Below, piece by piece: positions 1-9,478 of a DNA stretch of 64,000 nucleotides. The notes under the pieces are model-generated. The model ran no database searches. It was not told the DNA's origin and saw nothing but the letters and a program-made list of their open reading frames with translations. The stretch is from Buxus sempervirens. Taxonomy: Eukaryota > Streptophyta > Magnoliopsida > Buxales > Buxaceae. Both the position numbers and the translations under genes were made by a program. Position 1 is the first letter of the stretch; each line of letters starts with the position of its first letter. The stretch lies in contig OX387193.1 of assembly GCA_947561395.2 (NCBI GenBank), forward strand, positions 28,824,276 to 28,888,275, in the 5' to 3' direction.

Positions 1-95
1 AAATTCTGAATGGTGGCGACTCTCCCAACTTTATTTTGAGCCCCGTGTGTTGACGGAGGGATGATCACTCCGATGATTTTTTCCCATGTCTCACA
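1..95 (+). repeat. 3' terminus of a Tat-type LTR (truncated by window edge)
   Basis: The bases match the last ~95 bp of the LTR at 16117-18429, ending in CATGTCTCACA. This is the tail (U5) of the left LTR of element A, whose body lies before the window. The primer binding site expected 2 bp downstream is absent. Instead the same terminus follows in inverted orientation, so this end of A is rearranged. Confidence 0.8.
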
Positions 96-97
96 AA

Positions 98-330
98 CAT
101 GGAAAAATCACCGGAATGATCATCCGTCCGTCAACACACGGGCTCAACGCAAAAATGGGAGAGTCGCCACCATTCATAATTGTGGCGACTCTGAGTTAAA
201 TCATTATCTCCTGGGAGACATGGAATTCCCCAGCAGAGTCGCCAGTTGTGAGACATGGAAAAATCACCGGAATGATCATCCCTCCGTCAACACATGGGCT
301 CAACGCAAAAATGGGAGAGTCGCCACCAAC
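98..330 (-). repeat. Inverted LTR termini with an antisense primer binding site
   Basis: Two inverted copies of the LTR 3' terminus lie at about 98-182 and 247-328. The second is preceded at 227-244 by the complement of the primer binding site TGGCGACTCTGCTGGGGA, with the normal 2-bp gap. A plus-strand partial copy of the site (TGGCGACTCTG, 183-193) faces it, so the block is palindromic around ~210. A similar head-to-head junction recurs at 18430-18533. Confidence 0.75.
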
Positions 331-370
331 GAATGGCATTCCAAGAAATTGAAGTTGAAGTCAACACACG

Positions 371-1049
371 GGTTTCTTGGTTATTTTTATCAATCAAATC
401 AAAACATTTGTGGGATACTTGGAAGCCCTAGAATATTCCAAGAAACCTTTGGTTGGTTATTTTTATCAATCAAATCAAAACATTTGTGGGATACTTGGAA
501 GCCCTAGAATATTCCAAGAAACCTTTGGTTGGTTATTTTTATCAATCAAATCAAAACATTTGTGGGATACTTGGAAGCCCTAGAATATTCCAAGAAACCT
601 TTGGTTGGTTATTTTTATCAATCAAATCAAAACATTTGTGGGATACATGGAAGCCCTAGAATATTCCAAGAAACCTTTGGTTGGTTATTTTTATCAATCA
701 AATCAAAACATTTGTGGGATACTTGGAAGCCCTAGAATATTCCAAGAAACCTTTGGTTGGTTATTTTTATCAATCAAATCAAAACATTTGTGGGATACTT
801 GGAAGCCCTAGAATATTCCAAGGAACCTTTGGTTGGTTATCTTTATCAATCAAATCAAAACATTTGTGGGACACTTGGAAGCCCTAGAATATTCCAAGAA
901 ACCTTTGGTTGGTTATTTTTATCAATCAAATCAAAACATGTGTGGGACGCTTGGAAGCCCTAGAATATTCCATGAAAACCTTGGTTGGTTATTTTTATCA
1001 ATCTAATCAAAAAAAATTTTGGGACCCTTGGAAGCCCTAGAATATTCCA
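371..1049 (+). repeat. 76-bp tandem repeat array in the leader of element A
   Basis: About nine head-to-tail copies of a 76-bp unit lie between the LTR end and gag. The first seven are nearly identical and the last two are diverged. Each unit contains a 7-bp hairpin: arm CTTGGAA, loop GCCCTAGAATA, arm TTCCAAG. Because 76 is not a multiple of 3, the chain of 68-codon open frames across it is a by-product of the repeat. The same unit occurs inverted in the leader of element B at 27582-28228. Confidence 0.9.
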
Positions 1050-1180
1050 ACACAAAATCAAAACAACAAAAAAACAAAAAAACAAAAAAATCTGGATTGG
1101 TGTTCACCTAACCTACTGGTTTACATGTATAGGGGCGTGACTCAAGTTAAATGGAAGCTAAAATGTTCTGTTCATTTTTT

Positions 1181-1186
1181 CTCAGG
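1181..1186 (+). promoter_or_regulatory. Candidate splice acceptor just upstream of gag
   Basis: A pyrimidine-rich stretch ends in CAG at 1185, followed by GTACA. The equivalent point in element B (26443-26444, - strand) is also a pyrimidine-rich stretch ending in CAG, followed by GTACAC. With the strong donor CAG|GTAAGC inside the LTR (16620 in A; 31856 in B), this would remove a leader intron containing the LTR tail, primer binding site and tandem repeats. This is inference; no transcript is seen. Confidence 0.4.
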
Positions 1187-1206
1187 TACATTTACTTTCA
1201 ACCCAC

Positions 1207-3318
1207 ATGCACTTATTTGTAGTCATTGCTCCCGTGACCAGATCCAAAGCAAGAGCCATGAATACTGAAGAGCACCAAGCCCAAGCTACTGTCCCTGCTC
1301 AGGACTTTACTCAACTGCAGGAACAAGTGGCCGGTCTGGCCAAGATGCTGGGAGACCTACTGGCGGCTCAGGCCCAACAGGCCCAGGCCCAAAATCAAGC
1401 ATCTACTTCCCATCCGGCACCACCAGCTCAGGCCTATATTCCGCCTCCGGCTCAGCCCATGCCTGAGCCCATTTCTGAACCAGTTCCTGAGCCCATTCTG
1501 ATCAGGGAAAATACAGCGAAGTCTGAGAAAGAGCTGGAAAAAGAAAAGGCGAGGGATGAGATGGAAAAGAAAATGCTGCTCAGGATAGAGAGGATCCAGG
1601 CAGAGCTGAAGGAAGTGAAGGGGGGAGGCAGCCATGCAGGCACCACCTTCGAAGACCTGTGCATGTACCCGGATGTATGTCTACCGGCCAAGTTCAGGTG
1701 CCCGGACTTCGACAAATTTGATTGCACGGGCTGCCCATTGAGCCATCTCAAATTATACTGTGGGGCCCTGTGCCAGTTTGGCCGGGATGATGGCATACTG
1801 ATCCAGCTCTTCCAGAGGAGTCTGACCGGGTCAGCCCTTCGGTGGTTCGCTACAGTAGACCATGGAAGGATCAGGAGGTGGAAGGACCTAGCCGACGCTT
1901 TCCTGGACCAATATAAGTTCAACTCGAAGATTGTGCCAGACCGGTACGACATGATGAGGATGACCATGGGCAAAGATGAGCCAGTACGGCAATACGCCAA
2001 GAGGTGGAGATAGGCCGCCTCCCAGGTCAGGCCACCTATGCAAGAGCCGGAGATGATCTCCACATTTATGGGCACACTGGGGCAGCCTTTTTACAACCAT
2101 CTGGTGGGTCAGATCACCACCAACTTTGCAGCCCTAGTGCAGGTGGCAGACCGGATCGAGGAAGGGGTCAGGTCAGGAAGGCTGATAGACTACTCTACTC
2201 TGACTGGGCAGTCTGATTCCTCGGCCTCCATGGCCTAGAAGAAAGGGGCCGGATTCAAGAAGAACGGGGCCCGAAAAGAAGGGGAGGTGAACCTAGTCCA
2301 GGCTCCTCCCGCCAAGAAGCCACTTCACGTCAACATCCCTGCACCCCAACAGTCCCAGCAGGCCCAGCAGTCGTACCAAACCCCGCTGAATGTCAACTTC
2401 TCTCCCTCTGTGCCAGCTAACACAAAGAGGACTTTTTCCAAGGAAGAGAGGGAGGCCTGGTTCGCAGCAAGAAAGAACCGAGTCTTTACTCCCCTTCCGG
2501 TATCTCTTTCCCAATTATTGCCAACCCTGCTGAAAGGGGAATATGTGACCTTGAAGGAACCAAGCCCGAATGCCACTAAGGGAAGGAATTTTGATCCGGC
2601 AGTCACTTGTGACTTCCACATGGGTGCACCGGGGCACTCTACAGATGCTTGTTGGGTATTGAAGCATGCGGTCCAGGACCTGTTGGACCAGAAGGCTTTG
2701 GTCTTTAACACTGCTGCACCCGCCCCGTCGGGAAATGATATTGGGCAGAACCCTCTGCCGTACCACAATGGGGCAGGCCCATCCAACTCCATCACTGCCA
2801 TATCCACCACTAGAAGGGCCTTTGACCCATCTCAGCTCATAGCTCCAGTAGGGACCACTGTCTAGGTCCGTTTCTTCCCAGTGGAGGACGAAGAGGAGAT
2901 CAACATGGTCTCCCAAAAAAACAATACAGCTGCTGAGGACATAAGTTTCTCTTTAAACCGGGTCTCATCTCTTATGACCCAGATGAATACTGCAAGGCCC
3001 ACATTGGTCTTCAATTGCAGTCCACCCACTTATTCCCCATCCAAGCCGTCCAAGGCTCCACTGGTCATCAACCATGACCCCACCACTGCTTCCATCACTT
3101 TTTCTGTACCCCCAAAATCTAAACTTCAGCCCTTGGTTGTAAATGTGCAGCCAGCCCAAACTATCCCTAAACCGGCCCATACATCCCGGTCCAAACTCCA
3201 GCCATTAGTGGTTAATATCCCCAAACTAGCCTATTCTGAGGCCGCTGTACCATGGAACTACAGCGAGGGAATCACGGCTACGGTTCCAATGGTCAGGAAC
3301 CAAACCAGGAGGAGGTGA
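1207..3318 (+). pseudogene. gag: gag of Tat-lineage Ty3/gypsy element A, broken
   Basis: This is the capsid/nucleocapsid precursor that would form the virus-like particle. The reading frame most likely starts at ATG 1258 (MNTEEHQ), by comparison with element B. A Pro/Gln/Glu-rich N-terminus is followed by the retrotransposon gag domain (about 1660-2100, with LPAKFRCPDFDKFD and LTGSALRWF) and a C-x2-H-x5-H-x4-C knuckle near 2610-2655. Three in-frame TAG codons interrupt it, at 2011, 2236 and 2863. The codons in B or in context point to single G-to-T or C-to-T changes. The frame ends at 3316 just after a frame change near 3250-3310. B carries an uninterrupted homologue. The copy cannot make full-length Gag. 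Confidence 0.9.
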
Positions 3319-4959
3319 ACCTCATGACGAGGACAGGGAGATGTGCAGGGGGTGAAGAGAAAGAGAAAGAGACAGAAGTAGAAAAAGAAAAAAAAGAAAA
3401 TGAAGAAAAAAGAAAACAGAAGGGAAAAAATAAAGTAGGAGAAGACACCCCCCAGGGTGCAGAAAATGAGGCAGCCGACCTCATAAAAATAATAAAGAAA
3501 ACTGAATTCAATCTTGTGGATCGGCTGAACAAGGTCCCGGCCCAGATTTCAATACTGGGCCTTTTGCTGAATTCCGAAAAGCATAGGGACGCATTGTTAA
3601 GGGTGCTACAGGTGCACATGTATCTCAGACCATTGATCCAGACCACCTTGGTAAAATGGTTGGTCAAATCTTGTCACATAATGTGATAAGTTTCTCAGAG
3701 GGTGAGATCAGCCCAGGCGAGTGTTACCATGTGGACCCTTTGCACATCACTGTGCTTTGTAAGGGCTGCATGATTGCACGGGTTTTAATTGACAACGGGT
3801 CGGCATTAAACGTTTGCCCGTTAATCACTTTTACCAAGCTGGGTCTGGACCAGTCAAGGATCAAACGAAATGGGCGGATAGTAAGGGCTTTTGATAGCTC
3901 CAAGACCCACTCCCTAGGGGAGATTGAACTGCTGGTCACAATTGGGCCGAATATCTTCAACATCACATTTGAAGTGATGGATATACCCGTAGCTTTCAAT
4001 CTGCTCCTAGGAAGGCCGTGGATACACTCGGCTAGGGCAATACCATCCACGCTCCACCATAGGGTGAAATATGTAAGAGGGCAAAGGGTGATAACAGTCC
4101 TAGCCGAAAACTTGGTGCCGCCCATTGTGTCACCCGATGTACCCTTGATCAATGTGGACCTAACTGTCGACAAGATTGCATTCCACTCATTCCAATTTGG
4201 GGCGGTCAATTACATACCTGGGAGGTGTGAGAAAAAGAAGGAAAAGGGGACCACTGCAGAAAAGATGGTCAAGAAAGTGATGGAGAAATACCACTTTCAC
4301 CCAGGAAAAGGCCTGGGGATCAATCTGCAAGGGATTGTGGAGCCAATCACGACTAAGAAACTGATCCCCAAGGTAGGGTTGGGCTTCAAGCCCAGAGGCT
4401 GGAGAAGAATGAAACATGAAGAAGGGGAGAGCAGAAGCAGAGGAAAACTCCCGCATCTGAGGGTGAACTTTCCAAAACCCTCCTATATAATCCAAATTTC
4501 TCCTCCCATGGACCAGTCCAAGCCTCCATACCGAAACATTAACCCATTTCAAAAACCTTTTGTTTCGGCCCTACAACCCTATAACCCATCTCCAATACTG
4601 GGAGCAGCAGATGGGCCCGGGCCACAGCCCGAGCAGCAGTTGGACTATTCTGAGGATGTTGGGGCCTTCTTCGCCATGACTGAAGGCGAAAAGACTGATG
4701 GTGACATGGACCTGCCGTTCATTGACTGGGCCACAGTGAAGATTCCAGAAGAGGTCATTTCTGGATTGGGCCCCGTAGCAGAAAAGGGCAGTACCCACCC
4801 GGTGATGATGGCATCAGATGCTGGACTTGAGGAGCAGACTTTCCGTATTTCCCCTACTCCCCAAAATTTTGTAATGAACAATTGGGAGGAAACTCCCCTT
4901 ACCTTTGAAGCGGCGTTAGTTCGGCAAACTGACGCGGCTTCCAAAAAAAAACTCCAATA
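3319..4959 (+). pseudogene. pro: Aspartic protease region of element A, with linker to pol
   Basis: This is a retropepsin-type protease that would cleave the Gag-Pol precursor. The active-site motif is VLIDNGSALNVCPL (about 3783-3824), the D-N-G-S form common in the Tat lineage. The downstream flap and LLGRPWIHSARAIPSTLHH complete the fold. The region starts in frame 3 (3319-3615) with an acid/Lys-rich linker and shifts to frame 2 near 3615, so at least one indel is present. From 3656 the frame is open for 434 codons. After the protease a glycine-rich stretch (about 4270-4400, HPGKGLGINLQGIVEP then GLGFKPRGW) resembles a G-patch, a nucleic-acid-binding motif. A proline-rich linker follows to the stop at 4958. 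Confidence 0.85.
4943..4951 (+). promoter_or_regulatory. A9 run at the pro/pol frame junction: possible -1 slippage site
   Basis: The protease frame reads three AAA codons and stops 9 bases later (TAG 4958-4960). Slipping back one base on the A9 run moves directly into the 1195-codon pol frame, with no stop between. A-rich heptamers of the form A_AAA_AAA are classic -1 slippery sites. The alternative is a single-base deletion in what was an A10 run. The sequence cannot separate the two. Confidence 0.4.
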
Positions 4960-7900
4960 GTGGATTGCCATTTCCCTGAAGGTTCTAATGGGCCTTCGTC
5001 TTCAGGGGAATTATGTTTAGAAGGCCCACAAAAAACCCAAAAAGATTTTTCTATTTTTTCTAGAAAATTTAATTTTTTCAAAAAGGTCCAAACCACTTAT
5101 GAACCATATAATCAGACCGAATTGGACCAGGTTGAATATGACTTCGACTTCGAGCTCGACTTTGACCTTATGGGGGTCGAAGAAGAGATCGAGGTCGAAG
5201 GAGAAGACGTTCCAAAAGAAATTGAATACCAATTGGAACGTCATGAAAAGGGGGTCCAACCTAATATTGAGGAGACCATATCCATAAACCTTGGGACAGA
5301 AGAGGACCAAAAAATTGTGAAAATCGGGTCATGCTTGTCTGATGTGCAGAAAAATGAAATGTCACAGTTCTTGGCAGATTATAAGGATGTGTTCGCTTGG
5401 TCGTATCGGGACATGCCAGGGTTGGACACTGACATGGTGGTGCACAAGTTGCCAATTTTGCCAGGGGTTAAGCCGATTAAGCAGAAGCTGAGAAGATTGA
5501 AGCCAGAATGGACCTTGAAGGTCAAGGACGAAGTGGTCAAACAATTTCAAGCCGGATTTTTGGCAGTCTTTACGTACCCTGAGTGGCTCGCAAACATAGT
5601 GCCGGTACCAAAGAAAGACGGGAAAGTCAGAATGTGCGTGGACTATAGAGACTTGAACAGGGCAAGCCCAAAGGACGATTTTCCACTTCCACACATCGAC
5701 ATTCTGGTCGATAATACTGCGGTACATAGCCTGTTCTCTTTTATGGATGGGTTCTCGGGATATAATCAGATCAAGATGGCTAAGGAGGATCAAGAAAAAA
5801 CGGCATTTATCACACCTTGGGGTACATTCCACTACACAGTCATGCCATTTGGGCTTAAAAACGCTGGGGCAACATACCAGCGGGCTATGACTGCACTATT
5901 TCATGACATGATCCATAAGGAGATGGAGGTCTACGTGGATGATATGATTGCCAAATCATGCAAAGAGGAGGACCACTTGATCAATCTAAAGAAAGTGTTT
6001 GATCGGCTCAGGAAGTACAGTCTACGGCTTAACCCGGCTAAGTGCGTCTTTGGGGCTACATCAGGGAAGTTACTAGGGTTTATAGTGAGCCGAAGAGGAA
6101 TTGAAATTGACCCGGCTAAAGCCAAGGCCATAATTGAAATGCCAGCGCCCAGAACCGAGAAGGAGGTTCGTGGTTTTCTCGGGAGGATTCAATACATAAG
6201 CCGGTTCATAGCACAGCTCACTGCTATTTGTGAACTAATTTTCAAACTTTTGAGGAAAGATAACCCGACGGTCTGGAATGAGGACTGCCAGCAGGCATTT
6301 GACACAATAAAGAGGTATTTGCTGAACCCACCTGTGCTAGTGCCACCAACTCCAGGAAGACCACTGATCCTGTACTTGTCAGTGTTGGAAACGTCGATGG
6401 GATGTGTCTTGGGGCAGCATGATGAGACGGGTAGAAAAGAAAGGGCAATTTACTATCTGAGTAAAAAATTCACGGAATATGAAGCTAAGTACTCATCATT
6501 GGAGAAGACTTGCTGTGCTCTAGTGTGGGCCACTCAGAGGCTAAGGCATTATTTCCTTAGTCACTCCACACTATTGATATCCCGGATGGACCCGCTGAAA
6601 TATTTATTTGAGAAACCGGCACTGACTGGCAGGACGGCAAAGTGGCAACTGCTACTGTCCGAATTTGATCTCACATACATCACCCAGAAGGCGATCAAGG
6701 GTCAAGCCATAGCCGATCACCTGGCTGCACATCCTCTGCCAGAATATCAACCCTTGAAGACCAACTTTCCCGACGAGGCAATTCTGTACACTGAAGAGGA
6801 GGACAGTGATAGTTCTTGGCAGATGTTCTTTGATGGGGCCGCCAATATGAATGGGAATGGAATAGGGGCAGTCTTGGTTAAACCAGATGGTTCACACATC
6901 CCGATTGCAGTAAAGCTGAGATTCCAGTGCACCAATAACATAGCAGAATATGAAGCATGCATAATTGGATTGCAAGCAGCCATGGATCATGGAGTAGAGG
7001 AACTTGACGTATACGGGGATTCGAGTCTTATCATCTTCCAAACAACTGGTGAGTGGAAAACCAAGGATCACAAATTGATTCCCTATCACCAGTACTTGGA
7101 AGAAATAAGCACAAATTTCACTCGAATTCCCTTCAACTATATGCCAAGGGCCAAGAATCAGTTTGCGGATGTTCTAGCAACCTTGGCTTCAATGGTCAGC
7201 ATACCAGAAGGAGTAGACATCAGACCGCTGGAAATTGAGGTTAGAGATGAACCGGCTTACTGTCTCGTTCTAGAGGGAACACCAGAAGAAGAAGCACCAT
7301 GGTTTCAAGATATCAAGAATTTTTTGAATAATTGGAGTCTGCCAGAAAATGCCACTGCTACTGAGAAGAGGACAATACAGAGATTGGCTGGTCAATTTCT
7401 ACTAAGTGGTGGACATGTGTACAAGAGGTCGCATAACGATATTCTGCTAAGATGTGTTGCCAAGGCTGAATCAGAAAGGCTGATCGAGACCGTACATGGA
7501 GGAGTCTGTGGGCCCCATATGAGTGGGCACATGCTGGCTAAGAAGATCTTGAGGCTGGGATATTACTGGACGACCATGGAACATAATTGCTGTATACATG
7601 TCAGGAGGTGCCACCAATGTCAGATATATGCAGATAACAAGCATGCACCCCCAGGTGAGCTGCACAACATGACATCACCCTGGCCCTTCTCTATGTGGGG
7701 CATAGATGTCATCGGCATGATCTCCCCTAAGGCATCGAACGGACATAGATTCATCCTGGTGGCGATTGACTATTTCACTAAGTGGGTGGAAGCAGCTTCA
7801 TATGCGAACATCACAAGCAACCATGTTATTAAATTTTTAAAGCACAATATCATTTGTCGCTATGGACTGCCAAGTGCCATAGTATCAGACAATGCTTCAA

Positions 7901-8547
7901 ATATTAAGAACAAGGACATGAAGAAAATGTGTGAGCAGTTTCAGATCACCCACCATAAGTCAGCTCCGTACATGCCAAAGATGAATGGGGCAGTGAAAGC
8001 AGCAAACAAGAACATAAAGAAAATCATTCAGAAGACGGTAGTGAGCTACAAGGATTGGCACGAAATGCTGCCACTTGCTCTACATGCCTACAGAACCTCG
8101 ATCCGGACCTCAACTGGGGCAACCCCGTACTCCCTATTCTATGGGATGGAAGCAGTCTTGCCCGTGGAAGTAGAGATCCCCTCACTCCGAGTGCTCATGG
8201 AAGCAGAACTAGAAGAAGCCGAATGGGTCCAGTCGAGACATGATCAACTTAACCTGATAGAAGAAAAGCGGTTGAAAGCGCTTTGCCATGGACAGTTGTA
8301 CCAGAAGAGAATGGTCCGGGCTTACAATAAGAAAGTGAGGCCCAGAACTTTCCAAGAAGGAAACTTAGTGCTAAAGAAAATCTTACCATTTTTGGAAGAT
8401 CCTCGTGGTAAGTTCAAGCCCAATTGGGAAGGCCCATATGTCGTCAAGAAAGTCCTATCAAGGGGAGCACTCATCTTAACAGAAATGGATGGGTCAGATT
8501 TTCCTGAGCCCATTAACTCTGATGTGGTAAAAAGGTATTTTCCTTGA
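4960..8547 (+). CDS. pol: pol polyprotein of element A: RT, RNase H, archaeal-type RNase H, integrase
   Basis: The 1195-codon open frame would copy element RNA to DNA and insert it. After an acidic linker (1-140), reverse transcriptase spans about 190-400, with YVDD at residues 325-328. A connection/RNase H-like region runs about 460-600. A second archaeal-type RNase H follows (FFDGAA with D625, AEYEAC, GDSS, NQFADVLA). Two RNase H modules in tandem mark the Tat lineage. Integrase has an HHCC finger (near VHGGVCGPH and RRCHQCQ), a core with D916 and D977, and a C-terminal domain to residue 1195. Residue 1013, 36 after the second Asp where D,D35E integrases have Glu, is Lys (codon 7996-7998). 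The strand-transfer core is therefore probably dead, although the frame has no stop. The annotated start is the first in-frame GTG; natural expression would come by frameshift from pro. Confidence 0.92.
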   Translation: MDCHFPEGSNGPSSSGELCLEGPQKTQKDFSIFSRKFNFFKKVQTTYEPYNQTELDQVEYDFDFELDFDLMGVEEEIEVEGEDVPKEIEYQLERHEKGVQPNIEETISINLGTEEDQKIVKIGSCLSDVQKNEMSQFLADYKDVFAWSYRDMPGLDTDMVVHKLPILPGVKPIKQKLRRLKPEWTLKVKDEVVKQFQAGFLAVFTYPEWLANIVPVPKKDGKVRMCVDYRDLNRASPKDDFPLPHIDILVDNTAVHSLFSFMDGFSGYNQIKMAKEDQEKTAFITPWGTFHYTVMPFGLKNAGATYQRAMTALFHDMIHKEMEVYVDDMIAKSCKEEDHLINLKKVFDRLRKYSLRLNPAKCVFGATSGKLLGFIVSRRGIEIDPAKAKAIIEMPAPRTEKEVRGFLGRIQYISRFIAQLTAICELIFKLLRKDNPTVWNEDCQQAFDTIKRYLLNPPVLVPPTPGRPLILYLSVLETSMGCVLGQHDETGRKERAIYYLSKKFTEYEAKYSSLEKTCCALVWATQRLRHYFLSHSTLLISRMDPLKYLFEKPALTGRTAKWQLLLSEFDLTYITQKAIKGQAIADHLAAHPLPEYQPLKTNFPDEAILYTEEEDSDSSWQMFFDGAANMNGNGIGAVLVKPDGSHIPIAVKLRFQCTNNIAEYEACIIGLQAAMDHGVEELDVYGDSSLIIFQTTGEWKTKDHKLIPYHQYLEEISTNFTRIPFNYMPRAKNQFADVLATLASMVSIPEGVDIRPLEIEVRDEPAYCLVLEGTPEEEAPWFQDIKNFLNNWSLPENATATEKRTIQRLAGQFLLSGGHVYKRSHNDILLRCVAKAESERLIETVHGGVCGPHMSGHMLAKKILRLGYYWTTMEHNCCIHVRRCHQCQIYADNKHAPPGELHNMTSPWPFSMWGIDVIGMISPKASNGHRFILVAIDYFTKWVEAASYANITSNHVIKFLKHNIICRYGLPSAIVSDNASNIKNKDMKKMCEQFQITHHKSAPYMPKMNGAVKAANKNIKKIIQKTVVSYKDWHEMLPLALHAYRTSIRTSTGATPYSLFYGMEAVLPVEVEIPSLRVLMEAELEEAEWVQSRHDQLNLIEEKRLKALCHGQLYQKRMVRAYNKKVRPRTFQEGNLVLKKILPFLEDPRGKFKPNWEGPYVVKKVLSRGALILTEMDGSDFPEPINSDVVKRYFP

Positions 8548-9478
8548 GTGAATATTTCTAGGAAATGATCCGAGGCCATTTTTCTTTATTTCCTTCAAAA
8601 ATTTTAATCCCTAGTCTAGCCAAGTTGAGCCGGTTCGTTTCTTTGATAAACCCAAACCGGATTTACAGTCAAAGTGGGGCAAAGTTAAGGAAAAAAGAAA
8701 AAGAGAGGAAAAGCAATGGAAATGGCAAATGAAAGCCAAGTGTGAAAAAGAGATGCAAAAAAAAATGCAATTTGGGGAAAAATGGATAAATTCATCATGA
8801 CTGTAAATCCGGTTGACCTATTTCCGCACTTGGAAAATTTTGGGCCTTTAATACCCTTTCTTTCTTAAACTGAGCCTAGCCTTTATTTCGTCCTATTTTT
8901 AAGCCCTCGGTGATCTTAGCTTGTTCATTCAAATATCAGAGTAAGATGGGTGATGACGGAATTCAAAAGCCGGCCCTAGTGAAAACCGTAACTGGCGCTA
9001 GGGGCAATATTGGCAAAAAGGCAAAAAGAAAAAAATAATAAGAAAAATGAAAGAAAAATCAGAGGTTGAGTTGATCATGGGGATCTGAGCCTTAAGCAAA
9101 GTTGGCATGAGCAGAATGGGGCAGTTTTGGCAGGTGGGGATGACTCTAAAGGTCCTAAGATGGACGGTTTTGATCCCTCAGTATTTTGTGGACTACCCTT
9201 TTCATTATTTAACCTGGTTTTAATTCCTTTAATTATAGGTGATTAAGTGTATGGACCAAATTTCAAAAAATACAAAAAAAAATATAAAAAGGAAAAATTA
9301 TACTTTGGCCAGTGATGAGAAATCAAATACTTTTCATAAAACCTTTGTTTTTACAAGCATCTGAGCATTCTGAGGCCAATAATATAAAAATTTTATTTTG
9401 AATTGAATACTTTGGCTTTTCACTATTGGGGTTCAATTTCGTACAAAGGTATGAAAGAAAAATGTGCAGCAAATAAAG
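8548..9478. other. Non-coding spacer between pol and the antisense gene
   Basis: No convincing gene is seen on either strand. The stretch is A-rich with purine-rich runs (for example 8660-8770) and separates the convergent ends of pol (+) and antisense gene 1 (-). It must carry the 3' ends of two converging transcripts, so overlapping transcription is possible. Confidence 0.6.

Noticed and set aside
371-970. Chain of overlapping 68-codon open frames starting MVIFINQIK
   Set aside because: A direct product of the 76-bp tandem repeat read through all three frames. There is no promoter and no homologue.
1357-2916. Antisense open frames opposite gag (up to 207 codons)
   Set aside because: Shadow frames of the GC-rich gag coding sequence. 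No domain or promoter seen.
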